This document shows positions 8,788-18,089 of a stretch of DNA of 41,830 bases, piece by piece. The notes under the pieces are model-generated. The model was not told the origin of the DNA and did not search any database. It saw only the letters and a program-made list of their open reading frames with translations. This stretch comes from an uncultured Actinomycetes bacterium (lineage in GTDB: Bacteria > Actinomycetota > Actinomycetes > Nanopelagicales > Nanopelagicaceae): the NCBI GenBank assembly GCA_903834705.1, contig CAILKF010000004.1, positions 1-41,830 of the forward strand, written 5' to 3'. How positions within the stretch are numbered: position 1 is the first letter of the stretch; every line of letters begins with the position of its first letter. A program made the translations under genes and the position numbers.

Positions 8788-10176
8788 CTAAAATCCGAGC
8801 TTCACAATCTGTTGATCGATAATCTCAAGTAAATCTTCAAATCCGCCAGGTGCTAATAGCGTTTGTGATGACTGATAAGCGTTTCTTTCATAGGCGCTCC
8901 GCGTTGGAACGTAAATATAGCCTGGGCCATTTGTCATATCCAGAAACAAGATCACGCGTTTAACGTGCCTGCGCCGTAACTCTTGAGCCATCTCAAGGTA
9001 GGCCTCTCCGCAATGAGCAATGACGAGGGCATCACCTAGCTGCCAAAACCACACTGGGTGATGAACTACTCCCCCAGGTTTCACGTAGTCAATGCGCATC
9101 TCAAATTGTTTTCTAATTCTAAATTTAAGAAATTCCTCCGTTGCGGTCATCGTGGTCCATAGCTTGCGCATTTGGTTTTCATCAAGCAACTCTTTGTGTT
9201 TCAAAAGCGCATCCACTCTTGTGGTGATCAGCGTTGAATTTGGAATAACTGATCGTGGTTCCCATCCAGCTAAATTGGAACCAGACTTTATAACCTCTGT
9301 AAATGCCAGCTCTGTTGCTGGCGGAAGCATTCGAGAAAGTGTGGCGAGAGTGGAATACCCCAACATTTCACCATTGCTATCAGCTATAGAAACATCGCCA
9401 CTGTATTGCCTGCGTGGTGCAACATTGCCACATGCCCCTAACAAGAAAAGCATGGGTGCGCCTGTTTCATTTTCTACTAGCTCACGAGCTCTACCTATGT
9501 AATCTGGACTGATGAGTGGACTATCCCAACCAACACTTGTTGGGTGGCACCCGAAGTTAACTAAAGTTGCCACATGTTTGCCTGAAAGCTCTCTCACGCG
9601 CCCCACAACGAGAGTGTCATCTGGTTTTAACTCTGGGTTGTAACCAACAACATCTGTATCTCCGATAGGTAAATCTCGAACTGTTCCTAAATCGCATTTT
9701 CCATAGGCCCATGTAATGTCAGCCAGAGCAACGCCAGAACGAGCTTTTTTGCATATTTCAGCCACAGTCGAAATTACTTTTTCAATGAAATCTGGAACTA
9801 GCTCTTTGCCTTCACGGAGCGCTTCATGCACGCACATGGGCGGACCTTTATGGGTTTGGCTCAAATTCACTAAAAGATCGTCGATGCCAATTCCCAATTC
9901 CTTGACAACCCGACCTCGAAATTTGACTACATCGCATTCGTGGCAACCTATCCAACCGAGATCCAAAGTGACGATGAATTTATCACTCTCACCTCGAATG
10001 CAGAGTGCAACGGCCATTAAGGGGCGATGCACTCCAGTAGAAATTGCACTTGTGCTTTTACCCCACGGGTTTGAAGAAATACCAACAGGTGGAGTGATAT
10101 CTGCTTGCGCAACGCCAACGCTTAATCGTGCAAGCGAAGAAGGTTCATGGTCAACGAGGGGACGAGCTGAGGTCAT
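8788..10176 (-). CDS. Neutral ceramidase-like hydrolase (paralog 2)
   Basis: GVAQADITPPVGI, NLSQTHKGPP, NFGCHPTSVGWDS, LFLLGACGNVAP, NGPGYIYVPTRSAY. Confidence 0.78.
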   Translation of the reverse strand: MTSARPLVDHEPSSLARLSVGVAQADITPPVGISSNPWGKSTSAISTGVHRPLMAVALCIRGESDKFIVTLDLGWIGCHECDVVKFRGRVVKELGIGIDDLLVNLSQTHKGPPMCVHEALREGKELVPDFIEKVISTVAEICKKARSGVALADITWAYGKCDLGTVRDLPIGDTDVVGYNPELKPDDTLVVGRVRELSGKHVATLVNFGCHPTSVGWDSPLISPDYIGRARELVENETGAPMLFLLGACGNVAPRRQYSGDVSIADSNGEMLGYSTLATLSRMLPPATELAFTEVIKSGSNLAGWEPRSVIPNSTLITTRVDALLKHKELLDENQMRKLWTTMTATEEFLKFRIRKQFEMRIDYVKPGGVVHHPVWFWQLGDALVIAHCGEAYLEMAQELRRRHVKRVILFLDMTNGPGYIYVPTRSAYERNAYQSSQTLLAPGGFEDLLEIIDQQIVKLGF

Positions 10177-11582
10177 AAATTTGGGTTTTTTGGAAACTTT
10201 GAAATCTCTGCCGATACTGCATTGGTGATTATTTCAAGTGCGCCAGCTGCTAGCAAAGTTTGCCATGATTGGTAACGGTGGCGCTCATATGAGTCGGGAG
10301 TTGGCAGATACATATATCCGGGCCCATTAGTGCAATTGAGAACAAAGATCACTCGATCCGGGTGACGTTTGCGCAACTCTGTTTGGAAAAATGAATACGC
10401 CTCACCGGGTTGACCAACAATAACTGCGTCACCCCACATCCAAATCCAGACCGGATGCGTTGCTGCACCATCTATAACGTAGCCAGCGCGCAATTTCATG
10501 GCACGATTAATACGAGTCTCGCGTGCTCCCTCGTCCACATTTTTCCAGCGTTCACGAAGCTCGTCGATAGTAGGAAGTTTTTGAAGTGGAACATCGACAT
10601 TGAGCCGCACATGTGCAACGCCACTTGGCGGAGTGAATGCTTGGTCTTCCCAATCTCCCAAAAGCGCTCCAGATTCAACCGAACCTAAGTAGTGCATTCG
10701 CATTCCAGGATGAGCCATCTTTTCTAGTACTGCCAGAGTTGCAAACCCTAAAATGCGCCCATTCTTATCTGCCACTTCAACATCACCTGAATAGTTATCT
10801 CGAGGTGATAACTCACCTGATGCACCTTGCAAGAAGAGCATTGGGGCTTTAACTCGGGCTTCAATAAGATCTCGAGCACTACCAACAAAATCAGGCGATA
10901 CTTCAGTATTTCGCCAAGCAAGTGTTGTTGGATGGCATGCGTAATTAACAACTATTCCAAGGGTTTTACCAGCAAGGTCGCTGACTCTTCCAACAGTCAA
11001 AGTGTCATCTGCTGGCAACTCTGGATTAAAACCAATAACATCTTCAGAACCACAGTACAAATCGCGATTTACTGCAAGGTCACATTTTCCATAACCCCAC
11101 GTGATGTTTGCCTCTACTGATTTATCGCGTGCCTCTTCACATGCGGAGATAATTCCTGCTATTGCTTTGGCATGGTATCCAGGAACTAAATCTCCGCCTT
11201 CAAGGTGTGCAGCATCAGATGCCGTTGTTGGACCAGCATGGGTGTGAGTTAAGTGCAGCTGTAACTGATCTTCCGCAATTCCTAAGGCTTTTATTACTTC
11301 ACCGCGCACGGCCATATCGTCTGCCTTGCCCTGCCACCATCCCCAATCAACTGTGACGAGGTACTGGACAAAGTTTTTCTCAGAAATAACTGCCATTGCT
11401 GTTGTACTAATTTTATTATGAATACCTGTTGCAACATGAACTTTTGCAGCGCCCCAGCTAGCAGATCGAATACCGACCGGTGGATTTATCTCTCGCTGGG
11501 CAACTCCGGCTTTTAAACGTGCACTCGGTGGAGTCCAGACATCTTTAGGTGGCCTTAAATCTTCACGAATTGAAACAGCCAT
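10173..11582 (-). CDS. Neutral ceramidase-like hydrolase (paralog 3)
   Basis: GVAQREINPPVGI, HLTHTHAGPTT, NYACHPTTLAW, LFLQGASGELSP, NGPGYMYLPTPDSY. Confidence 0.8.
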   Translation of the reverse strand: MAVSIREDLRPPKDVWTPPSARLKAGVAQREINPPVGIRSASWGAAKVHVATGIHNKISTTAMAVISEKNFVQYLVTVDWGWWQGKADDMAVRGEVIKALGIAEDQLQLHLTHTHAGPTTASDAAHLEGGDLVPGYHAKAIAGIISACEEARDKSVEANITWGYGKCDLAVNRDLYCGSEDVIGFNPELPADDTLTVGRVSDLAGKTLGIVVNYACHPTTLAWRNTEVSPDFVGSARDLIEARVKAPMLFLQGASGELSPRDNYSGDVEVADKNGRILGFATLAVLEKMAHPGMRMHYLGSVESGALLGDWEDQAFTPPSGVAHVRLNVDVPLQKLPTIDELRERWKNVDEGARETRINRAMKLRAGYVIDGAATHPVWIWMWGDAVIVGQPGEAYSFFQTELRKRHPDRVIFVLNCTNGPGYMYLPTPDSYERHRYQSWQTLLAAGALEIITNAVSAEISKFPKNPNL

Positions 11583-12991
11583 TATTTTCCTCCAATGAGT
11601 CTTTTAATCTCGGCATCTGCCCCATCGATAACTGCGTCCAGCGCACCAGGTGCTAACAACGTTTGCCATGCTTGATATGCAGGGGCAACGTATGCGCTCT
11701 TGGTAGGTAAATAAAATAGGCCTGGATAATTTGTAAGGTTAAGTACGAAAATCACTCGGCTAGGATTTCGCTTACGAAGTTCTGTTTGCAAATATGAATA
11801 CGCTTCGCCAGGTTGTGCCACAAAGAAGGCATCGCCCCACTGCCAGACCCAGACGGGGTGCGTAACCATTTGACCTGATTCATATCCAATCCGCAATCGA
11901 ACTGCGCGTTGAATTCTCTCCTCCAACGCGCCAGGATCAATTCCAGCCCATTCTTCACGCAACTGATCAATGCTCTTCATATCTTTAACGCGCACTTGCA
12001 CATCAAGTCGTTTTTCGCAGGTTATTGATGAGCCCTTTGTAGGGAACTCATGCCACTCACCCAGAAGTGCCCCAGATTCAACAATTCCCTGCCAACGCAA
12101 CTCTGTTGATGGAGATTGCATTGAAGCCAGAGTTGCAAGAATGGAGTGTCCTAAATTCGTTCCATTCTTATCTGCCAGCCCTGTATCGCCACTGTATTGA
12201 TTACGTGGTGAAAGATCTCCTGATGCTCCTTGAAGAAATAGCATCGGAACCTTGGTAGATCTTTGAACAATTTCGCGTGCTTCGCCAACATAATCAGGAG
12301 AAATCGCTCTGTTATCCCAAGCAAGTGTCGTTGGATGACAGGCGTAGTTAGCAATTGTGGCAATAAGTTTGCCACTCTTGTCACTAATTCGACCAACAGC
12401 CAAAGTGTCATCTGCAACTATGTCGGGATTAAAAGCCACGACTTCGTGGGAACCGCAAGGCAAATCTCGGTTAACTGCCAGATCGCATTTTCCATATGCC
12501 CACGTCACATCAACATCAGAGATCGCACGTGCTGCTTCTTTACAGGCCTTAACAGTGCCGGCAATTATTTGGTCAATGAATGCAGGAACAAGTTCATGCC
12601 CATCCTTTTTGGATCTATGTGTGCACGGCAACGGCGTTGAGTGCGAATGACTCGAAGTAAAGAGAAGTTGATCTTTATCGATCCCCAATTGTGAAGCAAT
12701 TTGCGAAAGCATATTCTCTGCACACTCAACACAACCCAGAACACATAAATCAATGCCTGCAATATAAGATTTTTTTCCAGTTGAATCCTCGCGGGCTAGA
12801 ACAGTGACAAAGAGTCCAATATGCACTGCCTCAGACCTTGATATTTTGCTAGCACCCCATACTCCAGATTCGATACCAACAGGTGGCGTTACATCAACTT
12901 GTGCGATACCTAACTTGAGAGCGCTGAGATTCTCACGCCATGTCGTTGTAGATGGAGTCAATTTCGCGTTCGGTGATTGCGTCGATGCCAT
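11582..12991 (-). CDS. Neutral ceramidase-like hydrolase (paralog 4)
   Basis: GIAQVDVTPPVGI, TSSHSHSTPLP, NYACHPTTLAWDN, LFLQGASGDLSP, YPGLFYLPTKSAY. Confidence 0.8.
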   Translation of the reverse strand: MASTQSPNAKLTPSTTTWRENLSALKLGIAQVDVTPPVGIESGVWGASKISRSEAVHIGLFVTVLAREDSTGKKSYIAGIDLCVLGCVECAENMLSQIASQLGIDKDQLLFTSSHSHSTPLPCTHRSKKDGHELVPAFIDQIIAGTVKACKEAARAISDVDVTWAYGKCDLAVNRDLPCGSHEVVAFNPDIVADDTLAVGRISDKSGKLIATIANYACHPTTLAWDNRAISPDYVGEAREIVQRSTKVPMLFLQGASGDLSPRNQYSGDTGLADKNGTNLGHSILATLASMQSPSTELRWQGIVESGALLGEWHEFPTKGSSITCEKRLDVQVRVKDMKSIDQLREEWAGIDPGALEERIQRAVRLRIGYESGQMVTHPVWVWQWGDAFFVAQPGEAYSYLQTELRKRNPSRVIFVLNLTNYPGLFYLPTKSAYVAPAYQAWQTLLAPGALDAVIDGADAEIKRLIGGK

Positions 12992-13079
12992 TGTGCTTAG
13001 AGCCTCTCATTCGCGATTGCAGATTCTCTTCCACCCAACCACCGACACAGTTCTATGTCAATGACAAAATGAAAACTGT

Positions 13080-14288
13080 TCAGATTTTGTTCGTCGCTTC
13101 CGAACGAAAGCGAAAAAGCACATACAAAGACATAGTTAGCGCCATAACTGCTCCGAATAAGACTGCAGTTCTAGGAGAGTACTGTTGATTGATCCAGCCA
13201 AGTATTGGTGCGCCAAGTGCAATAAGTGATTGCCACATGAAGATGTAAACGCCCCATGAACGCCCATAAAAAGCTGGGTCGGCATAGGTGCGCATAGAGG
13301 CATTGCCTGAAATGTTTACTCCCATAGAGCACCATCCACAAATGAATAAGGCCATGGCGAAAGTTGAATAGTTCGGAGCAATACCTGCCAGAAACCATGC
13401 ACCTGACATTAATAAGGCGCGAAGGCCGATGAGCTTTATCGTGGGCAAGGTTTTGCGCCGTGAGAAAGAAAGAGCGCCCAGTACCGCGCCAAGTGCGAAT
13501 ATCGAACCCAGAGCACCGAAAGATGCAGCCCCTCGCGCGAATGTTTCCTTTGCCATCATCGCAGAAGTGATCTGCATATCTTGCCCCCACATAGCAAGGA
13601 ATGACACTGCAACGATGGACATTAATAGCTCAGGTTTGTGTAATACATGTGAAAAGCCATCTCGAATCTTTGCTTTGGTTTCGTTGCTTTGCACCAAGAT
13701 TTTCAGCATGTATTCAGAGGGGCGAATCTGGGCAACCGATAGAAATACAACGAGGTAGGTGATCGCATTGATGATAAAAGATGGTCCTGTACCAAATGCC
13801 TCTATAAGGAGCCCTGAAACTACAGGTCCTATTAATCTTCCTACATTGATATTTGCTGAGTTCAAACTTGTTGCGTTTGGTAAATCTCTCTCTCCCACCA
13901 AAATAATGTAATAACTCTGGCGGATGGGGCCATCGATAGCATTCGTTGTTCCTAGTAAAAATGCCGACAAAGCAACGCTCCACACATGTACATGATGGGT
14001 CAGAACTAAAACGCCGAGAACTAAAGCGATAAGTCCTCCTGCAGCATTGCAACCCATAAGTGCTTTTCTACGATCGAGTCTGTCTGCAAGGGAACCACCA
14101 AAGAGACTAAAGAAGAAACCTGGCAGAAACTGTGCACTGATAACAATTCCTAAAGCTTGCGCGCTATTTGTTAACTCAAGTACTAGCCAGTCTTGAGCAA
14201 TGCGATGAGCCCAGGTACCAACGCTAGAAATGGTTGATCCAATGTAGAAGATTTTGTAATTGCGATGTTTAAAGGATGAAAAGAACAT
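13080..14288 (-). CDS. MFS transporter (paralog of 3970-5181)
   Basis: MFFSSFKHRNYKIFYIGSTISSVGTWAHRIAQDWLVLELTNS, GGSLADRLDRRKAL; RBS GAGGAGG before ATG 14288. Confidence 0.85.
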   Translation of the reverse strand: MFFSSFKHRNYKIFYIGSTISSVGTWAHRIAQDWLVLELTNSAQALGIVISAQFLPGFFFSLFGGSLADRLDRRKALMGCNAAGGLIALVLGVLVLTHHVHVWSVALSAFLLGTTNAIDGPIRQSYYIILVGERDLPNATSLNSANINVGRLIGPVVSGLLIEAFGTGPSFIINAITYLVVFLSVAQIRPSEYMLKILVQSNETKAKIRDGFSHVLHKPELLMSIVAVSFLAMWGQDMQITSAMMAKETFARGAASFGALGSIFALGAVLGALSFSRRKTLPTIKLIGLRALLMSGAWFLAGIAPNYSTFAMALFICGWCSMGVNISGNASMRTYADPAFYGRSWGVYIFMWQSLIALGAPILGWINQQYSPRTAVLFGAVMALTMSLYVLFRFRSEATNKI

Positions 14289-14420
14289 CACCCTCCTCAC
14301 CTCTTTGAATTGATAACCTCACGAAAAGTGCTTTGGAAACGGTAGCCAAGGAGTGCGAGGCTACATTTCAATTGCCCCTTGGGAAAGGTTCCGATATGGG
14401 AGCGGGGAGTGAAAATTGCG

Positions 14421-14446
14421 CCTACCTAGGTTCGGGAATACCGAAC
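14421..14446 (+). promoter_or_regulatory. Putative IclR composite operator (copy C)
   Basis: CCTACCTAGGTTCGGGAATACCGAAC; core GGTTCGG-GAATA-CCGAACC is a perfect palindrome. Followed by N7-TTGACAC. Confidence 0.75.
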
Positions 14447-14469
14447 CAACCTATTGACACCTGGGGTTA

Positions 14470-14500
14470 CCTCTCCGAGACTTATACCCCCTCGGAGAGG
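14470..14500 (+). repeat. Perfect 10-bp inverted repeat in SBP leader/promoter
   Basis: CCTCTCCGAG-acttatacccc-CTCGGAGAGG; overlaps a second hairpin GAGGCG-ctg-CGCCTC (14497-14511). Confidence 0.85.
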
Positions 14501-14530
14501 CGCTGCGCCTCACTAGCAAAGGAAGTATCA

Positions 14531-16105
14531 ATGGCAATTCGCAAACTACGTAACTGGATTGCTCCAGTTGCAGCTTTATCACTTGCGGGAGCTCTGCTCG
14601 TTGCAGTTCCTTCGGCAAATGGTGCAACAGGAGCTTCTTGTACTCTCAGAACTCCAACCGCTTCAGCGCAATGCGATTTAATTACTGTCGCACTTGTTAA
14701 CAAGGTTGTCACACTTGATCCAACATCAAGTGTTCGCACAACTAACCAGAACTACATCACTAAATTTTTGGTGCAAGGTGCCCTATGGCGCGTTGCATCA
14801 GATGGCAAGCCAAAGTATGACTTGGTTGCCTCTCATACAGTTTCAGCAGATGGTCTGACATGGACAATCAAGATGAAATCTGGAATCAAATATTCAGATG
14901 GCGTTACGCCAGTAACTGCAGATGATGCAGTCTTTATGTGGGACTTGCTCAAGGCAGCTCCACCTCCAGTATTTAGCGGAGTAAAGACAATGACATCATC
15001 AGATGCTTCAACACTTGTGGTCACTTTGAAGTCAAAGTTTGCTGAGTTGCCATATGCGCTCTCAAGCATTTACTTCTTCTTAAATCCTCGTTCAAAAGCT
15101 GAAGATAAGCCTGCTTACTGGACAAACCCACTCAGCGCTGGCCCATACAAGATTAAGTCTTGGACACCTGGCAACGATGAGTTCCTTGTAGAAACAAACC
15201 CTCAATACTGGGCAGTTCCTGCAGTGAAATCAATTCGCTTCCTTGCAGTTCCTGATCCTGTAACACGCGTTATTGCTCTCAAGCAAGGCACTATTGATTA
15301 CGCCTTCGACTTGCCTGCAGCAATTGCTCGTGGACAGCTCAAGGCAACTTCAACATTCCGTGGAATTCCAGTAAAGCTACAAGGAACTTTCACACTCGAC
15401 TTTAACCTACGCAGCATGACCGATGGCAAGCCATGGCGTAACGTGAAAGTACGTCAAGCGCTATCTATGGCCATCGATCGCAAGCAGATGGGTAATGTTG
15501 CATTCTTCGGAGATGTAAAGCCAGGATGTTCAATTACGTGGGCATCAAGTGACTATGCAATCTGCAAGAACCCAGATGGACTTAAGCAGAACATTGATGG
15601 TGCAAAGGCACTTCTCAAGGCTGCTGGATATGAAGCTGGTTTCCCAATCAACCTCACAGTATTCAACCGTCCAGGTTGGTCTGATGCAGCAGCACTTGTT
15701 GCAGCTGATTGGAAGAAGATTGGCGTAACAGCCACTGTTATTCCTCAAGCAGATGCAGTCGGATCAGCTGCTCAATCATCCGGTGATTTCCAAGTGCAGT
15801 TCTCTGGAGCAACTGGCCAGATTGCAACTTTGATCTTGCGCACGTACTACGGCAAGACTGGTGCCTGGACTGTATGGTCAGGTTCTGGATCAAATGATGC
15901 ATGGATGGATGACATCGATGCAGCAGATCCTGCTAACAAGCGCGCCTTGATTGGCAAAGTTGAACAAGCCATGTGGGATGAGTCAGCACATATTCCTCTA
16001 GGACAACGCTCGGTTTACGGGGCAACTCGTCTGCCTAAAGACATTTTCCAGAACGTTGCTGGAAATGACACTTACTATGTAAAGCAGACACCAGCACTTT
16101 CATAA
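14531..16105 (+). CDS. ABC transporter substrate-binding protein, family 5
   Basis: Signal peptide MAIRKLRNWIAPVAALSLAGALLVAVPSANGA; SBP_bac_5 motifs (AGPYKIKSWTPGNDEFLVETNPQYW, VRQALSMAIDRKQM). RBS AAAGGAAG before ATG 14531; the ORF-track extension to 14333 is not credible. Confidence 0.92.
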   Translation: MAIRKLRNWIAPVAALSLAGALLVAVPSANGATGASCTLRTPTASAQCDLITVALVNKVVTLDPTSSVRTTNQNYITKFLVQGALWRVASDGKPKYDLVASHTVSADGLTWTIKMKSGIKYSDGVTPVTADDAVFMWDLLKAAPPPVFSGVKTMTSSDASTLVVTLKSKFAELPYALSSIYFFLNPRSKAEDKPAYWTNPLSAGPYKIKSWTPGNDEFLVETNPQYWAVPAVKSIRFLAVPDPVTRVIALKQGTIDYAFDLPAAIARGQLKATSTFRGIPVKLQGTFTLDFNLRSMTDGKPWRNVKVRQALSMAIDRKQMGNVAFFGDVKPGCSITWASSDYAICKNPDGLKQNIDGAKALLKAAGYEAGFPINLTVFNRPGWSDAAALVAADWKKIGVTATVIPQADAVGSAAQSSGDFQVQFSGATGQIATLILRTYYGKTGAWTVWSGSGSNDAWMDDIDAADPANKRALIGKVEQAMWDESAHIPLGQRSVYGATRLPKDIFQNVAGNDTYYVKQTPALS

Positions 16106-16123
16106 GTTAATCCAAGGGAATAT

Positions 16124-16161
16124 GAATGAGGTGAGGCCAGATTTCGGGCCTCACCTCATTC
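16124..16161 (+). terminator. Strong intra-operon hairpin / rho-independent-like terminator
   Basis: GAATGAGGTGAGGCC-agatttcg-GGCCTCACCTCATTC, perfect 15-bp stem 19 nt after the SBP stop; modest downstream T-run (agttttgt). Confidence 0.8.
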
Positions 16162-16189
16162 ATTCCAGTTTTGTATTCCTAGCAATTCG

Positions 16190-16217
16190 TTGATTAAATA
16201 GTTGATTGAGTTATATA
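16190..16217 (+). promoter_or_regulatory. Possible internal promoter before permease genes
   Basis: TTGATT-N16-TATATA between the hairpin and the permease start 16252. Confidence 0.35.
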
Positions 16218-16251
16218 AAATTTTTGGAAAATTGCAAGGAAGGAGAGTCTG

Positions 16252-17247
16252 ATGACACAACTGCCGACTGATATAAAAGAAGCGGAAACTAAAGATCGTA
16301 ACAAATTAGCGTTGCGACGAATGTTTCTCGGTCGTATCGTCAGATCTCTCAGCGTAAGTTTTTGGGTAATGGTCATCGCTTTTCTCATGATCCGCTTGAG
16401 CCCTGGAGACCCAGTACGAATCGCCCTCGGCGCCGAAGCGACTGAAGCCGCTGTTACAGAAATGCGCCACAAACTTGGACTTGATACCAGTATTTTCTCG
16501 CAGTTTTATCATTACTTCACCGGAATATTCAGTGGCGATCTTGGTATGTCATTCTTCTCCGGTTTAAGTGTGACCAACGTTGTTGGAACGCACTTGCCCG
16601 TAACGTTGATGATTATCGGAATGTCGATACTACTTGGCATTATCCTTGCAATTCCTATCGCGCTTTTTGTTGCGCTCAGCAAGAATCAAATTGCAACCTA
16701 TCTCTTCCGCGCATTCACTTCTGTTTCACTTGCGCTGCCAGGGTTCTTTTTAGCGCTCGTAGGATTGCTATTTTTTGGAACAACTCTCAATTGGGCACCA
16801 GCTGCTGGCTACACAGGCGCTTTCCCCGGCAATTTACATTTCCTTTGGCTTCCGGCAGTAGTTAATTGTGGTTCGTTAGTGCCCGTTCTATCCCGCGTTT
16901 TACATAGCTCTTTAATGGATACTCTCGATGAAGAATTCGTTGAAACAGGTGTGATTCGTGGAGTTCGTAAAATTCGTTTCTATTGGTCGTACATGCTCAG
17001 ACCATCACTGGCACCCACAGTAGTTTTGTTGAGTTACATGGTGGGCGTCATGATTGGCGGCACTGTAATCATGGAAACAATTTTCTCACTGCCCGGAATC
17101 GGACGTGAACTTATTACAGCAGTTGATTCCAGAGATTATCCTGTTGTCCAAGGCATAGTCATGATTTTTGGCCTCATAGTGGTCTTCTTTAGCTTCATAG
17201 GAGATTTACTTGGGTACCTATTAGATCGACGGGTAACGCTCTCATGA
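16252..17247 (+). CDS. ABC transporter permease, DppB type
   Basis: FLMIRLSPGDPVRIALG, ALPGFFLALV, FSLPGIGRELITAVDSRDYPVVQG. Confidence 0.93.
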   Translation: MTQLPTDIKEAETKDRNKLALRRMFLGRIVRSLSVSFWVMVIAFLMIRLSPGDPVRIALGAEATEAAVTEMRHKLGLDTSIFSQFYHYFTGIFSGDLGMSFFSGLSVTNVVGTHLPVTLMIIGMSILLGIILAIPIALFVALSKNQIATYLFRAFTSVSLALPGFFLALVGLLFFGTTLNWAPAAGYTGAFPGNLHFLWLPAVVNCGSLVPVLSRVLHSSLMDTLDEEFVETGVIRGVRKIRFYWSYMLRPSLAPTVVLLSYMVGVMIGGTVIMETIFSLPGIGRELITAVDSRDYPVVQGIVMIFGLIVVFFSFIGDLLGYLLDRRVTLS

Positions 17248-18089
17248 GTAACGCTAAAACAAAGAAAAAGAGACAAGTCCGAGAAGGTTCTTTTGGCTTG
17301 TATACCGGATTTGGAATGATGGGTTTACTCATTCTTGCCGGTCTCATCTTCCCGCTAATTAGTAAGTACGACCCCAACCAACCAGGTTTAGTGCCAATGT
17401 CCCCACCAGATGGCAAAACGTTTTTTGGTACTGACTTGTTGGGCCGAGATGTTTTCACAAGAGTTTTTGATGCCGTGTTTATTGATCTCGGTACTGCTCT
17501 TGTCGGAGTAGCCATTCCTCTTACTGTTGGAACGATTATTGGCACTCTTCTTGGAATCTCAAAGAATAAAAGGGTTAACTCCTTAGTTGGATCAATTATC
17601 GATGGAATCAATGCATTCCCATTCTTAATTTTCGTAATTGCGTTGATTGCATTTATCGGCCCAGGTCTCAAGAGCATTATTCTGGCTCTCTCACTAGTTA
17701 ACTGGGCTCGCTATGCACGTATTGCAAGGACTCGAGCCGTTGTTGTGAACCAACAAGGCTATGTTGAAGCAGCGAGAATCCTAGGTTTCTCAAAAGTAAG
17801 AATTCTTTTTAAGCACATCATTCCAAACGTGTCATCCGAAACTCGCGCTTACGCACTGAGCGATTTCATCATTGTCATTATCGCTGTAGCAGCCCTCTCA
17901 TTCCTCGGAATGGGATCTCCACCTCCGCAAGCCGAGTGGGGTGCAATGATTCGAGATGGTGCACAAATTTTGACTCTTGCTTGGTGGCCAACAATTTTCC
18001 CAGGGCTTGCGCTCTGTTGGGCTGGCGTTTCTGTTGCCTTTATCGCAGAAGGTTTGCAACGTCGCCTTCGTGAGGTAAATACAAAATGA
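17244..18089 (+). CDS. ABC transporter permease, DppC type
   Basis: FFGTDLLGRDVFTRVFDA, ARTRAVVVNQQGYVEAARILGFS, PPPQAEWGAMI; ATGA overlap with upstream gene. Confidence 0.93.
   Translation: MSNAKTKKKRQVREGSFGLYTGFGMMGLLILAGLIFPLISKYDPNQPGLVPMSPPDGKTFFGTDLLGRDVFTRVFDAVFIDLGTALVGVAIPLTVGTIIGTLLGISKNKRVNSLVGSIIDGINAFPFLIFVIALIAFIGPGLKSIILALSLVNWARYARIARTRAVVVNQQGYVEAARILGFSKVRILFKHIIPNVSSETRAYALSDFIIVIIAVAALSFLGMGSPPPQAEWGAMIRDGAQILTLAWWPTIFPGLALCWAGVSVAFIAEGLQRRLREVNTK

Noticed and set aside
14333-14530. N-terminal extension of the 14333-16105 ORF (METVAKECEATF...)
   Set aside because: It covers the operator, promoter-like and hairpin elements. A signal peptide and RBS place the true start at 14531.
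14461-14530. TPP/SAM-type riboswitch in the SBP leader
   Set aside because: No match to conserved core sequences of these riboswitches; only simple stems visible.
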